Source of the DNA: Maricaulis alexandrii
Lineage (GTDB): Bacteria > Pseudomonadota > Alphaproteobacteria > Caulobacterales > Maricaulaceae
NCBI RefSeq assembly: GCF_005871165.1
Contig: NZ_SWKP01000003.1
Location: forward strand, 558,001-622,000
Length of the DNA: 64,000 nucleotides
Direction of reading: 5' to 3'
In this document: positions 34,187 to 42,328 of the stretch, one piece after another
Layout: each line of letters begins with the position of its first letter
Numbering within the stretch: the stretch's first letter is position 1
Made by a program: the position numbers and the translations under genes
The notes under the pieces: generated by a model
Told to the model about the DNA's origin: nothing
Seen by the model: only the letters and a program-made list of their open reading frames with translations
The model's database searches: none

Positions 34187-35452
34187 GTGGACAGGGAAAA
34201 GGGGCTAGCCCCCGGCCGGCTGGGGGAGCGGATCATCATCTGGCTTGAAGGAGTGGTCGCGACCCTGCTCGCCTGGACGGTTCAGGGCTATCTTCTCCGG
34301 GATCTCGCCCCCGCACGCCTTGTCGGCGATGAATCCGAATACTTGGCCGTGAGCCTTGGCCAACGGGCGGACGGATTGTGGATCCGGGTTCCCCTGTTTC
34401 GAGCCATCCTGTGGCCCGTCCGGGTCAGCCCGCTTTCTCCCCGCCTCTTCATGTCCGGGCTGAACGCGCTGGTCTGTGGTGCGGCCGTGATCTATTCCGG
34501 TCATCTGGCCGGACCTCTCGCCGCAGCCGTCACAGCCGTCCTGCTCTGCTCCAGTCTCGAAAGAGCCCTGCTCTCCTGCCATGTCTGGCCCGACACGCTG
34601 ATGGGTGGGGTTTTGCTCTTGCTGGCGGCGATCCTCGGCCAGGCCGAGACACCGGGCGACTGGGCCCTGGCCGGCAGCGTGATCGCTCTGGCGGTGTTGA
34701 TCCGGATCGACTTCACCGCCCTGGTGCTGACGGGCACCGGCTTGATCCTCGCTTCGCCCTCGCTGGAGATGGCCAGCCTTGCCGGTCTGTTGGGGCCACC
34801 GGTCACGGTCCTGCTGGTTACGACGCTGCACAATGGTCTGCGCTGGTCAGTCTGGGCGCCGGACACCACGCTGGCGTTCAATCTGCGTGTGGCCCGAATC
34901 GAGTTGGGCGCACCGCCAGAAACGCCGATTGCAACACTGATGGGGGCCGCCGCCGCCGGACGAAATAGCCTGTCAGATACTGGTCATCGCAGGATTGGTG
35001 CACACATGCTTCTGCCGCGCATCGGTCTTCGCCTGATCAGAAGAGTTCAAACATTGATCGGAGCCGAAACCTTTTGCTCGCAAGGTCTTCTGGCCGCGAA
35101 TGCGCCAGGCTACCGGACGAACAGCCGGATCCGATCCAGTCGCTTGGCCCGGCTGATCATCCGCTATCATTTCCTGGCCCTCGGCCTCGCCCTGATCGTG
35201 TCATGGCCAATACTGGATCCGACAGCCGGCCTTGTCATCGTGACCATGGCCGCCGTATTCAGCCTCGTTCAGACGCGCAGCCGCTACCGGATGGCCCTTC
35301 TGCCCGTGATGGCCGTATTCCTGCCCGCCGCCTGGCTGGGCGGCAGCGAAAATGCCGTAGTCCCGGCCAGCCATTGGCTGGTCGGCACAGGCCTTGCCTT
35401 GTTCATGGCGGGTTTGGCAAGCCTTCCGGGCGCGCGTGCAGAACGCCGTTAG
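34187..35452 (+). CDS. Polytopic membrane protein, GT-C glycosyltransferase-like
   Basis: A 421-residue protein with about nine to ten membrane helices. After the first helix a non-cytoplasmic loop has GDESEYLAVSLGQ, and acidic DE pairs at this place are the metal/lipid-phosphate site of GT-C enzymes such as ArnT and the mannosyltransferases. A second soluble loop lies at about 250-310. The start is GTG at 34187, with no clear Shine-Dalgarno site. It might add a sugar to a lipid or glycan; no neighbour tells which. It overlaps the end of der by 4 nt (convergent). Confidence 0.6.
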   Translation: MDREKGLAPGRLGERIIIWLEGVVATLLAWTVQGYLLRDLAPARLVGDESEYLAVSLGQRADGLWIRVPLFRAILWPVRVSPLSPRLFMSGLNALVCGAAVIYSGHLAGPLAAAVTAVLLCSSLERALLSCHVWPDTLMGGVLLLLAAILGQAETPGDWALAGSVIALAVLIRIDFTALVLTGTGLILASPSLEMASLAGLLGPPVTVLLVTTLHNGLRWSVWAPDTTLAFNLRVARIELGAPPETPIATLMGAAAAGRNSLSDTGHRRIGAHMLLPRIGLRLIRRVQTLIGAETFCSQGLLAANAPGYRTNSRIRSSRLARLIIRYHFLALGLALIVSWPILDPTAGLVIVTMAAVFSLVQTRSRYRMALLPVMAVFLPAAWLGGSENAVVPASHWLVGTGLALFMAGLASLPGARAERR

Positions 35453-36945
35453 CCGCGGCCTGTCGGCTTCATCCGGGCCGGCTTCTTGGAGGTCGCCTTG
35501 CCTGCCGTGGCCTTTTTCGGTGTGGCCTTCCGGGGCACCGGACGCTTTCCGGCACCCGGTTTCTTGGCGTCCGCACCGGAACCACCCCGATCGCCTTCGG
35601 CGTAGGGGTTCTTGCCCGCTTTCACGATCAGGCGGATCGGAACGCCCGGCAGTTCGAACGCCTCGCGCAATCCATTGACCAGATAGCGCTTGTAGCTTTC
35701 CGGGAGTTCGGAGGCGCGCGAGCACATCATGACGAAGGTCGGTGGGCGGCCCTTGGTCTGGGTGATGTAGCGCGGCTTGACGCGGCGGCCATTGATCGAG
35801 GGCGGCGGGTGGCGCTCGATCATTTCGTGCAGCCAGTCATTGAGATCGCGGGTCTTCACCTTGGCATCCCAGTCGGCATGCAGCTTGGCCAGGGTCGGCA
35901 TGATCTTGTCCAGACCCTTGTTCTTCACCGCGGAGATCGGAATGATCGGCGCGCCGCTCATCTGCGGCAGGAGCCGTTCGAACTCGACCTGGATGTCCTT
36001 GATGAAAGCCTCGCGGTTCTGCACCAGATCCATCTTGGACACGGCGATCGCGACGGCCCGGCCTTCCTTGTAGGCCATGTCGGCCAGGGTCAGGTCCTGC
36101 TTCTCCAGCGGGTGACCGGCATCCATCATTAACAGCACGACCTCGGCAAATTTCACCGCGCGCAGCGTGTCGGCGGCGGACATGCGTTCCAGCCGGTCAC
36201 TGACCTTGCCGCGCTTGCGCAGCCCGGCCGTGTCGTGCAGCCGGACCCTGTGACCATCCCACATCCAGTCCACGGCGATCGCATCCCGGGTAATGCCCGC
36301 CTCCGGACCGGTGATCAGGCGTTCCTCACCGATCAGGGCATTGATCAGGGTCGACTTGCCCGCATTCGGACGGCCGATCACGGCGATGCGCAGGGGCGGA
36401 TTGTCTTCGGCGGCCTGGCGCTTGCGGGCCTGTTTGGCGAGCGGGCCCAGCCCCTCTTCCACTGCGTCATACAGCTCGCCAATCCCGCCGCCATGGGCAG
36501 CCGAGACGGGAACCGGTTCGCCCAGGCCGAGTTCGAACGCGTCCATCAGGCCGCTATCACCGAACTTGCCTTCGCACTTATTGGCGACCAGTACGACCGG
36601 ACGGCCAGAGCGGCGGATGACATCGGCGAAGCTCTGGTCGAGCGGCGTCACGCCGGCGCGGGCATCGATCATGAAAAGGCAGAGATCGGCATGTTCGAGT
36701 GCCATCTCCGTCTGGGTGCGCATCTCGAAGTCCAGACCGTCCTTCTCGGCATCATCATAGCCCGCGGTGTCGATCAGGAGGAGATTCATGTCGCCCAGCC
36801 GGCCACGCGCCTCGCGCCGGTCGCGCGTCACGCCCGGGCGGTCGTCGACAATGGCCAGCGGTTTGCCGGCCAGCCGGTTGAACAAGGTGGATTTTCCCAC
36901 ATTGGGCCGTCCCACGACGGCGATGCGGGGCAGGTGTGCAGTCAT
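35449..36945 (-). CDS. der: Ribosome biogenesis GTPase Der
   Basis: A 498-residue protein with two GTPase domains: GRPNVGKST at 12-20 and GRPNAGKST at 191-199, each with its DTAG and NKC/SKMD motifs, then a KH-like domain (KPRYITQTKGRPPTFVMM). It helps assemble the 50S subunit. From about residue 450 there is an extra Lys/Ala/Pro-rich tail (KATPKKATAGKATSKKPA) that should be disordered and bind RNA. It follows bamB, the usual order. Confidence 0.96.
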   Translation of the reverse strand: MTAHLPRIAVVGRPNVGKSTLFNRLAGKPLAIVDDRPGVTRDRREARGRLGDMNLLLIDTAGYDDAEKDGLDFEMRTQTEMALEHADLCLFMIDARAGVTPLDQSFADVIRRSGRPVVLVANKCEGKFGDSGLMDAFELGLGEPVPVSAAHGGGIGELYDAVEEGLGPLAKQARKRQAAEDNPPLRIAVIGRPNAGKSTLINALIGEERLITGPEAGITRDAIAVDWMWDGHRVRLHDTAGLRKRGKVSDRLERMSAADTLRAVKFAEVVLLMMDAGHPLEKQDLTLADMAYKEGRAVAIAVSKMDLVQNREAFIKDIQVEFERLLPQMSGAPIIPISAVKNKGLDKIMPTLAKLHADWDAKVKTRDLNDWLHEMIERHPPPSINGRRVKPRYITQTKGRPPTFVMMCSRASELPESYKRYLVNGLREAFELPGVPIRLIVKAGKNPYAEGDRGGSGADAKKPGAGKRPVPRKATPKKATAGKATSKKPARMKPTGRG

Positions 36946-36963
36946 ATGTTTGCGCCTTGGAGC

Positions 36964-36997
36964 CCTCCCGGCGTGATTACCAAATCACGCGGGGAGG
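36964..36997 (-). promoter_or_regulatory. Strong hairpin between bamB and der
   Basis: CCTCCC pairs with GGGAGG and GCGTGATT with AATCACGC around a 4-base loop, with one G/G mismatch, giving a 14-bp stem. There is no T tract on the minus strand, so it is more likely an attenuator, processing site or stabilising element than a simple terminator. Confidence 0.5.
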
Positions 36998-37029
36998 TCA
37001 AAATTTTCTCATCAAGGCGCCGGCGGTCG

Positions 37030-38397
37030 CTAGCGAAGAGCGATCAGCCGCGCCTCGTCGGTGAGCACATACACGGTTTCATTGGCAATGACAGGACCAA
37101 TGAACACATCATCACGCAAATCCATCTCCCGGATCACCTCGCCATCATAGGCATTCAGGACCCGCGCTTCGCCATTGCTGGCGGCCACGAAGACCCGGCC
37201 ACCGGCCAGCAGAGGACCGGTCCAGGCGATGCGGCGGCGACGCTTGTTCGGATCCTCGAACAAGTCCAGCTCGGTGATCCAGAGCACGTCGCCGGTGTGA
37301 CGGTTGAGACAGGCGATCTCGGCTTCATTCGTGGTGATGAAGAGATAATCACCCGCGACCCAGGGGGCGTGCGCCCCGCCGGCCGGCTGCGTCCAGAGGC
37401 GTTCCCCGGTGCGCAGCGAGATCGCGGCGAGAAGACCGGAATGGCTCATGGCATAGACGGTGTCATTCATGATGACCGGGCTGCCGGCCACATCATTGAT
37501 GTCCGACAGGGCCGTCAGGCCGGTGGAGCCGCTGAGGCTGTCCGACCAGATCGGGTTGCCGTTCTGCACGCGCAGGGCAATCAGCTCGCCCGAGGCGAAC
37601 GGCGCTACAACCAGATCCCCCAACACGGCCGGGCTCGGCGCGGTCAGCAGGCGGGCGGTCTCGACAATGCCCTGATAGGTCCACATCACCGTGCCGGTAT
37701 CGGCCTCGATGGCGATGAGTTCATTGTCGTCCGAGGTCACGAAGACGCGGCCTTCAGCGACAGTCGGCGCGCCGTGGAACGGCACAAGCGTCTCGGTACG
37801 CCAGATTTCAGACCCGGTATCGGCATCCAGGGCGACGAAATAATTGTAGCCGGCATGGGCGAAGATGCGGCCGTTTTCATAGGCCACGGCACCACCGAAG
37901 GACATGCGGTCACGACGGGTCGGGCCTTCCAGGCGGTGCGACCAGAGACGGCTGCCATCGCTGGCGGAATGGGCGGTCACGGTGCCGTTGGCATCGATCG
38001 CGAAAATGCGTTCGTCGGCGATCACCGGACGGCCGATCAGACGGCGGTCATTGTCCGACCCCTGACCGAAGCTCTGACGCCAGGCCACATCCAGCGGCCC
38101 GCTGGCCTGGGTGTGCTGCAGGGCGTGGGTGGGATAGCCCCCCGGCTGCGACCAGACCAGATTGGCATAGGCCGTCGGCAGCTGCACCGACTCCACATCG
38201 CCGTCCAGTTGCAGGCCCTGCTCGAAACTCATGATCGAGATCCGGCCATCATCCGGCGCGGTGCCGTTCAGCTCGTCCTGGTCGTCGCCCCCGAAACCCG
38301 GGATCGCATCGATCGGGTTGGGGATGGAAGAACAGGCCGCCAGCGGGGCCAGGGCCGCCGCGAGCAGGAAGGAACGGATACGCGTTACATCAATCAT
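37030..38397 (-). CDS. bamB: Outer-membrane assembly lipoprotein BamB
   Basis: A 455-residue lipoprotein: signal with lipobox APLAAC (Cys22), then an eight-bladed PQQ-like beta-propeller with repeated W-x-L/A-D-x-x-T/G-x-x-[IL]-W motifs (DADTGSEIWRTE, EADTGTVMWTY, SLRTGERLW, RHTGDVLW). It assists BamA in inserting barrels such as LptD. The open frame extends to 38616, but the ATG at 38397 starts the signal peptide. It overlaps the YfgM-like gene by 8 nt. Confidence 0.92.
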   Translation of the reverse strand: MIDVTRIRSFLLAAALAPLAACSSIPNPIDAIPGFGGDDQDELNGTAPDDGRISIMSFEQGLQLDGDVESVQLPTAYANLVWSQPGGYPTHALQHTQASGPLDVAWRQSFGQGSDNDRRLIGRPVIADERIFAIDANGTVTAHSASDGSRLWSHRLEGPTRRDRMSFGGAVAYENGRIFAHAGYNYFVALDADTGSEIWRTETLVPFHGAPTVAEGRVFVTSDDNELIAIEADTGTVMWTYQGIVETARLLTAPSPAVLGDLVVAPFASGELIALRVQNGNPIWSDSLSGSTGLTALSDINDVAGSPVIMNDTVYAMSHSGLLAAISLRTGERLWTQPAGGAHAPWVAGDYLFITTNEAEIACLNRHTGDVLWITELDLFEDPNKRRRRIAWTGPLLAGGRVFVAASNGEARVLNAYDGEVIREMDLRDDVFIGPVIANETVYVLTDEARLIALR

Positions 38398-39142
38398 CGC
38401 CTGAATCCCCGGCGCTGGTGTCCTCATGGGTCGCGTCCGGCGTGTCGGCCGGCGCGGCTTCGGTCTCTGCCTCGGACGCGGCCGGCGCAGCGAGCGCTTC
38501 ATCGCGTTCGATGATGGCCAGGGCTTCCTGGGCCCGGCGGCGAACGCCGTCCGGAGCTTCGAAGGCGAAGCTGATGAACTGGTAGGCGGAGCGGGCCCGC
38601 ACCAGGTCGCCATCACGCAGGGCCGCGGCCCCGATCGTTTCGCGGGCGAGGAAGCGGTAGGGCGAGGTATCGCCGGTCAGCGGCTGCAGGCGGATTTCGA
38701 CATCCGCCGCGCTCAGACTGTCCCAGCGGGCCCAGACGGCCCGGATCTCGGCCATGTCACGAACAACCGGTTCGGACGTGGCAGCCGCAGCCTGTTCGAA
38801 GAAATCCGCAGCCGCGGCCATGTCACCCTGTTCCAGGGCCACGGACCCGCGCTGCAGAAGCGCCAGAGCCGGGTAGCCGGCCACGCCGGTCTCGGCGAGC
38901 GTCTCGAATCCGGTCGCTGCAAGGGCGAGCTGATTCTCCTCGGTCGCGCGGATCGCGCTGATCATCGCATCCGAAGAGGCTTCGCGCTGGCCCAGACTGC
39001 TGGCCTGGAACCATTGATAACCCGCTGCCACGGCAATGATTCCGATCGCGCCACCCAGCGCCCACGGACCATATTTCCTCAGCAGTTCCTGATACTTGTC
39101 TTTGCGAAGTTCTTCGTCGACTTCTTCGAAAATATCGACCAC
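38390..39142 (-). CDS. YfgM/TPR-21-like membrane protein
   Basis: A 250-residue protein: cytoplasmic N-terminus (DIFEEVDEELRKDKYQELLRKYG), one membrane helix at about 27-46 and a periplasmic TPR-like region (about 60-215), then a disordered Ala/Glu-rich tail. This is the tetratricopeptide family of E. coli YfgM, a SecYEG-associated factor; the gene stands upstream of bamB in E. coli too. The start is GTG at 39142, with GGAG 13 bases before it. Confidence 0.85.
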   Translation of the reverse strand: MVDIFEEVDEELRKDKYQELLRKYGPWALGGAIGIIAVAAGYQWFQASSLGQREASSDAMISAIRATEENQLALAATGFETLAETGVAGYPALALLQRGSVALEQGDMAAAADFFEQAAAATSEPVVRDMAEIRAVWARWDSLSAADVEIRLQPLTGDTSPYRFLARETIGAAALRDGDLVRARSAYQFISFAFEAPDGVRRRAQEALAIIERDEALAAPAASEAETEAAPADTPDATHEDTSAGDSGDD

Positions 39143-39228
39143 GTCGATGCGGCTCCGTGTCTTAAACGCTAATGCCCAAAAGGTGTTGGCGGGACCCTAG
39201 CCTTGAAGGCGCGCAGCGGCAACCAAGC

Positions 39229-40056
39229 TCAACCGTCGATGCGCCGCAGCGTGTAGACCTCATTATCGGAGGGGAAGACCCGGCTGCGCACATCGGCGGC
39301 ATATTGCGCCACGGCAGCATCGGTCCGCTCGGCCATATTGTCGTAGCGTTTGACGAATTTCGGCGTCCAGTCGAACACGCCCAGCATGTCCTGGGTGACC
39401 AGGATCTGGCCGTCACAGGCGGCCGACGCGCCAATGCCGATGGTCGGCACTTTCACCTGGGCCGTGATCTCGCGGGCCAGATCCTCCGCCACGCCTTCGA
39501 TGACGATGGCAAAGGCGCCGGCCTGGGCGGTGGCGACGGCCTCCTCGATCACGCGGTGGCGTTCAATATCATTGCGTCCCTTGGCCTTGAACCCGCCATC
39601 GGCGAGCGCCGCCTGCGGACGCAGACCGATATGGCCGATCACCGGAATGGAGCGCTGCGCCATGAAATCGATCGTCTCGGCCGCATAGGTGCCGCTCTCG
39701 ATCTTGATCGCCTGGCAGCCCGTCTCCGACATGATGCGCGCGGCATTCTCGAAGGCCTGCTGCGGCGAGCTTTCATAACTGCCAAAGGGCATGTCCACGG
39801 CGACCAGCGCCCGCTTGGCGCCGCGCATCACGGCCTGGCCATGCATGATCATCATGTCCAGCGTCACGCCGATCGTGGAGTCCAGCCCGTGCACGACCAT
39901 GCCGACACTGTCGCCGACCAGAAGCAGGTCGCAATGCGGATCGAGAATGCGGGCCATCGGCGCGTCATAGGCGGTCAGGCAAACCAGCGGCTCGCCGCCC
40001 TTGCGGGCACGGATGTCGGACGCGGTGATACGGCGGGTCTGGGTCTGGGCGGACAT
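39229..40056 (-). CDS. panB: 3-methyl-2-oxobutanoate hydroxymethyltransferase
   Basis: A 275-residue enzyme of pantothenate synthesis, transferring a hydroxymethyl group from methylene-tetrahydrofolate to alpha-ketoisovalerate. LLVGDSVGMVVHG, KIESG, VIGHIGLRPQ and IVIEGV are the conserved metal and substrate segments. ATG at 40056 with GGAGTG upstream gives the normal start; the frame is open 36 codons further. No panC is nearby. Confidence 0.95.
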   Translation of the reverse strand: MSAQTQTRRITASDIRARKGGEPLVCLTAYDAPMARILDPHCDLLLVGDSVGMVVHGLDSTIGVTLDMMIMHGQAVMRGAKRALVAVDMPFGSYESSPQQAFENAARIMSETGCQAIKIESGTYAAETIDFMAQRSIPVIGHIGLRPQAALADGGFKAKGRNDIERHRVIEEAVATAQAGAFAIVIEGVAEDLAREITAQVKVPTIGIGASAACDGQILVTQDMLGVFDWTPKFVKRYDNMAERTDAAVAQYAADVRSRVFPSDNEVYTLRRIDG

Positions 40057-40493
40057 GGCACTCACTCCATTTGGGTGGCGGGAGCCTATCCCAGCATGCT
40101 GCAGCGCAAAAGCGCTTTGCTGCATGGCGTGAATACGGGGCTGGGGATGCAGGTTCAGCTCCACAGGTTTTCACCTTGGAGGGATGAGAGGTGTGCGGGA
40201 GACCTGACGGGTCGGATTTAGCTATGAGTGTGAGTGACCTGACAGGTCTCCCGCACGCGGAGGTTTGATCGTCTTCCCTTGCGGGCGACGCACCGAAACC
40301 GCCTGGGTGCCAGCACGGTCGTGACCTTGTGCCGTGTGGCCCGGGCGATGGCCCTGCCGGAGCTTGGGATGTCACCCCCTCGCGCGGACAGGCTCCGCAC
40401 ACTTCCGGGCACAAGGGACTGAGCTCGCGCCTCTCTTCCCGGAAGTCGAGAAGGAGTCTCTCACAGGTTTGGAGGGTGGGGATAAGTTTTGGT

Positions 40494-40608
40494 GGGCCGC
40501 TTGCGCGGCCGCCCCTCACCCGGGGCTGCGCGCCACCCTCTCCCGCAAGGGGAGAGGGAGTAGGATCAAGCCCTACGTCCTTCTTCTCCCCTTGCGGGAG
40601 AAGGAGGG
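40494..40608 (+). repeat. Family II intergenic repeat, copy 1
   Basis: The first 66 bp, from GGCCGCTTGCGCGGCC to GGGGAGAGGGAG, match 63123-63188 (minus strand) with about three differences. A second hairpin (CTTCTCCC-cttgc-GGGAGAAG) follows. Confidence 0.75.
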
Positions 40609-40757
40609 AACAGGCCACACACCATCTGTGCTGCGTCTACTGAGTGGCACTCACAAGGCTTAGGTTTGGATCAGGCGAGCCTGAATTCCGGCCTGGTTAT
40701 TGGGTGTGCGTCCTGCGGGACATGTCCCTCGGCACCAAGATTCATTCCTTTCCAGAC

Positions 40758-40852
40758 GTCATCCCCCGGCTTGTCCGGGGGACCTCGACCAACCGGCCGG
40801 CGGGTGAGCTCAGGTCCCCCGGATGCCGGCCTTGCCGTCACCGTGGGATGAC
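40758..40852. repeat. Family III intergenic repeat, short copy
   Basis: Bounded by GTCATCCC (40758-40765) and GGGATGAC (40845-40852) as terminal inverted repeats. The inside is palindromic (CCCCCGG..CCGGGGG; ACCGGCCGGCGGG). Same ends as the element at 60942-61134. Confidence 0.6.
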
Positions 40853-40889
40853 GGAACGTGATGCTCGTCGGTCGAGCCCACATCGCGCG

Positions 40890-40938
40890 CCTCATCCGGC
40901 GCATGCGCGCCACCTTCTCCCCGGTGGGGGAGAAGGTT
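40890..40938 (+). repeat. Family II intergenic repeat, partial copy
   Basis: CTCATCCGGCGCATGCGCGCC followed by a C/T-rich hairpin matches the centre of the other family II copies. It ends about 30 bases before the next gene's stop. Confidence 0.55.
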
Positions 40939-40967
40939 TGCCAAAGCCGATGATAGAAAGAAAAGCC

Positions 40968-41309
40968 CTAGGTCAGACGGCGGGGCAGAACCACGGCGAC
41001 CATGCCGACGGCGACGGCCATGGCGGCGGCGGCCATGACTTCCGGGGACATGAGGAAAGCCGCATTGGCCAGGAGGCCCTCCGTGGGCAGGTTCACATTG
41101 CCGAACAGGCCTTCCAGCTGGGTGCCGGCGATGGCGGAGCCCGTGGAGCCGGCACCGCCGAGGATCAGGACGCGCTTGCGGTCCGGATTGGACAGGCGGT
41201 CCATCACCGTCTTGGTGAAGCGGTCCGCCTCGCTCTCGCGCTCCAGCGGGGCTGTGGCGTCGGCAAAGGCCGCCTTCAGCCTCTGATCGAATGCATCATC
41301 CATCGTCAT
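40968..41309 (-). CDS. Putative anti-sigma factor, module B
   Basis: A 113-residue protein. The cytoplasmic N-terminus (about 1-45: AAFADATAPLER, then DRFTKTVMDRL) is followed by two weakly hydrophobic segments (about 48-66 and 84-108). It matches the N-terminus of the module A protein in the order AAF-x-A..P..D-x-F-x-x-x-VM. The start overlaps the ECF sigma stop by 4 nt (ATGA), so it is coupled to the sigma gene. Position and membrane topology suggest an anti-sigma factor, but no ZAS zinc motif (HxxxCxxC) is present. Repression is inferred from context only. Confidence 0.65.
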   Translation of the reverse strand: MTMDDAFDQRLKAAFADATAPLERESEADRFTKTVMDRLSNPDRKRVLILGGAGSTGSAIAGTQLEGLFGNVNLPTEGLLANAAFLMSPEVMAAAAMAVAVGMVAVVLPRRLT

Positions 41310-41848
41310 GACGCCATTACCTCTGCTTCCTGGAAGTAGGCCTGCAATTTGGCCCTTCCGCGGTTCACATGCGACTTCACCGTTCCCAGCGGCATGCCGG
41401 TGGCTTCGGCCGCTTCGGAGTGTGACATTCCACAAGAGTAACACATCACAACCAGCGTGCGTTCCTCTTCTTTCAATGTGGCCAGTCCGCGATCCAGATC
41501 AACCACACTCCCCATATCGCGGGGCGCTTCGGTGTCTTCAACACCGGTCTGGAACTTCTCCATCACCCGTTCGGTCGATTTGCGCTTGCGCGCCGACTTC
41601 AGGAACTCGGTATAGGCGATGGAACACATCCAGGACTTGAAGGAGCCGGTTCCCTTGAAGCTCCCGATCTTCTCATAGGCGCGGATGAAGGTGTCCTGCG
41701 CCAGGTCATCCGCGAGGGCATGGTTGCGGCACATGCGCTGCAGCATTCCTCGCACGATGCCCTGATGGCGCCGGACAAGCTCTCCGAAGGCCGCCGGATT
41801 TTTCGTGGCGACAACCAGAGCAACCAATTCTTCGTCCGGCGCCTGCAT
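41306..41848 (-). CDS. ECF RNA polymerase sigma factor, module B
   Basis: A 180-residue ECF sigma factor with region 2 (LVRRHQGIVRGMLQRMCRN, ADDLAQDTFIRAYEKIGSF, FKSWMCSIAYTEFL) and region 4 (LKEEERTLVVMCYSCGMSHSEAAEATGMPLGTVKSHVNRGRAKL). The ATG at 41848 follows GGGGA; the longer open frame runs antisense into the neighbour. It is downstream of a DUF6249-like gene and coupled to a two-helix protein. The conserved promoter-like site 5' of module B is a likely target of this factor or its paralogue. Confidence 0.9.
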   Translation of the reverse strand: MQAPDEELVALVVATKNPAAFGELVRRHQGIVRGMLQRMCRNHALADDLAQDTFIRAYEKIGSFKGTGSFKSWMCSIAYTEFLKSARKRKSTERVMEKFQTGVEDTEAPRDMGSVVDLDRGLATLKEEERTLVVMCYSCGMSHSEAAEATGMPLGTVKSHVNRGRAKLQAYFQEAEVMAS

Positions 41849-41873
41849 GGACCGATCCCCTCCCCGGCTCGAC

Positions 41874-42251
41874 CTAGTCGGACTTCTTGTTGCCCAGCAG
41901 GCCGAAGCCCAGCAGGACGAGACCGATGAAGCCCGGGAAAGCCGACATGCCCAGGAAGACCTGGAAGGCCTCTTCTTCGCCCGCCATCGTACCGATGGTC
42001 CAGCCAAACACGATCATGGCCAGGGCGACCGCAATCAGGATACCGCCGGACTTCAGATCGCCGTTGGAATTCTTTTGCGGCATGCCCAGCGCGCGGATCG
42101 TTTCCGGGGTCATTTGCTGACCGGCGCGGATTGCCTCCTGAACCGTGGCCAGGATCGCCTTGCGCTTTTGAATACCGCCATTGACGGCGATGAAGACGAT
42201 CAGGACGACCATCGCGAACAGGCCCGTCGGGACGAGAACTTCTACTCCCAT
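41874..42251 (-). CDS. DUF6249-like membrane protein, module B
   Basis: A 125-residue protein: one membrane helix near the N-terminus (6-27), a cytosolic stretch (IQKRKAILATVQEAIRAGQQMTPETIRALG) and two helices at the C-terminus. The middle motif, a helix followed by [GQ]-x-x-x-P-E/S-x-[IL], is shared with the module A protein (YTAAGKEPPSELLASLD). It resembles DUF6249 proteins often found with sigma factors. A strong Shine-Dalgarno GGAGG precedes the ATG. Possible sensor or signal-transmitting partner; unproved. Confidence 0.7.
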   Translation of the reverse strand: MGVEVLVPTGLFAMVVLIVFIAVNGGIQKRKAILATVQEAIRAGQQMTPETIRALGMPQKNSNGDLKSGGILIAVALAMIVFGWTIGTMAGEEEAFQVFLGMSAFPGFIGLVLLGFGLLGNKKSD

Positions 42252-42294
42252 TTCAACCTCCGTTACCGACCGCACCATGCGGCCTTTGTCCCCT

Positions 42295-42323
42295 AGATGC
42301 ACGGGGTTCAGGAATTGGATGCA
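42295..42323 (-). promoter_or_regulatory. Candidate ECF-type promoter, module B
   Basis: On the minus strand TGCATCC (42323-42317), 16 bases, then GCATCT (42300-42295), then GGGACAAAGG. The same arrangement with the same spacing stands before module A. A 16-bp spacer is normal for ECF promoters. The site starts 6 bases from the NnrU stop. Confidence 0.55.
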
Positions 42324-42328
42324 GCGAT

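Larger units (their letters stand above)
40057..40967. other. 911-bp gene-free region of mixed short repeats
   Basis: No frame in this stretch shows convincing coding features. It holds the panB promoter at its left end, a perfect 14-bp inverted repeat (GTGCGGGAGACCTG 40193-40206, reverse complement 40243-40256), a 9-bp inverted repeat around ACTTCCGGG (near 40400-40445), two copies of family II and one of family III repeats. It ends at the stop of the putative anti-sigma gene of module B. Confidence 0.75.

Noticed and set aside
36235-38514. 759-codon plus-strand frame across der and bamB
   Set aside because: It runs antisense to two well-supported genes and contains no family motif.
40671-40913. 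80-codon minus-strand frame in the repeat region
   Set aside because: It is made of family III repeat sequence and has no start site features.
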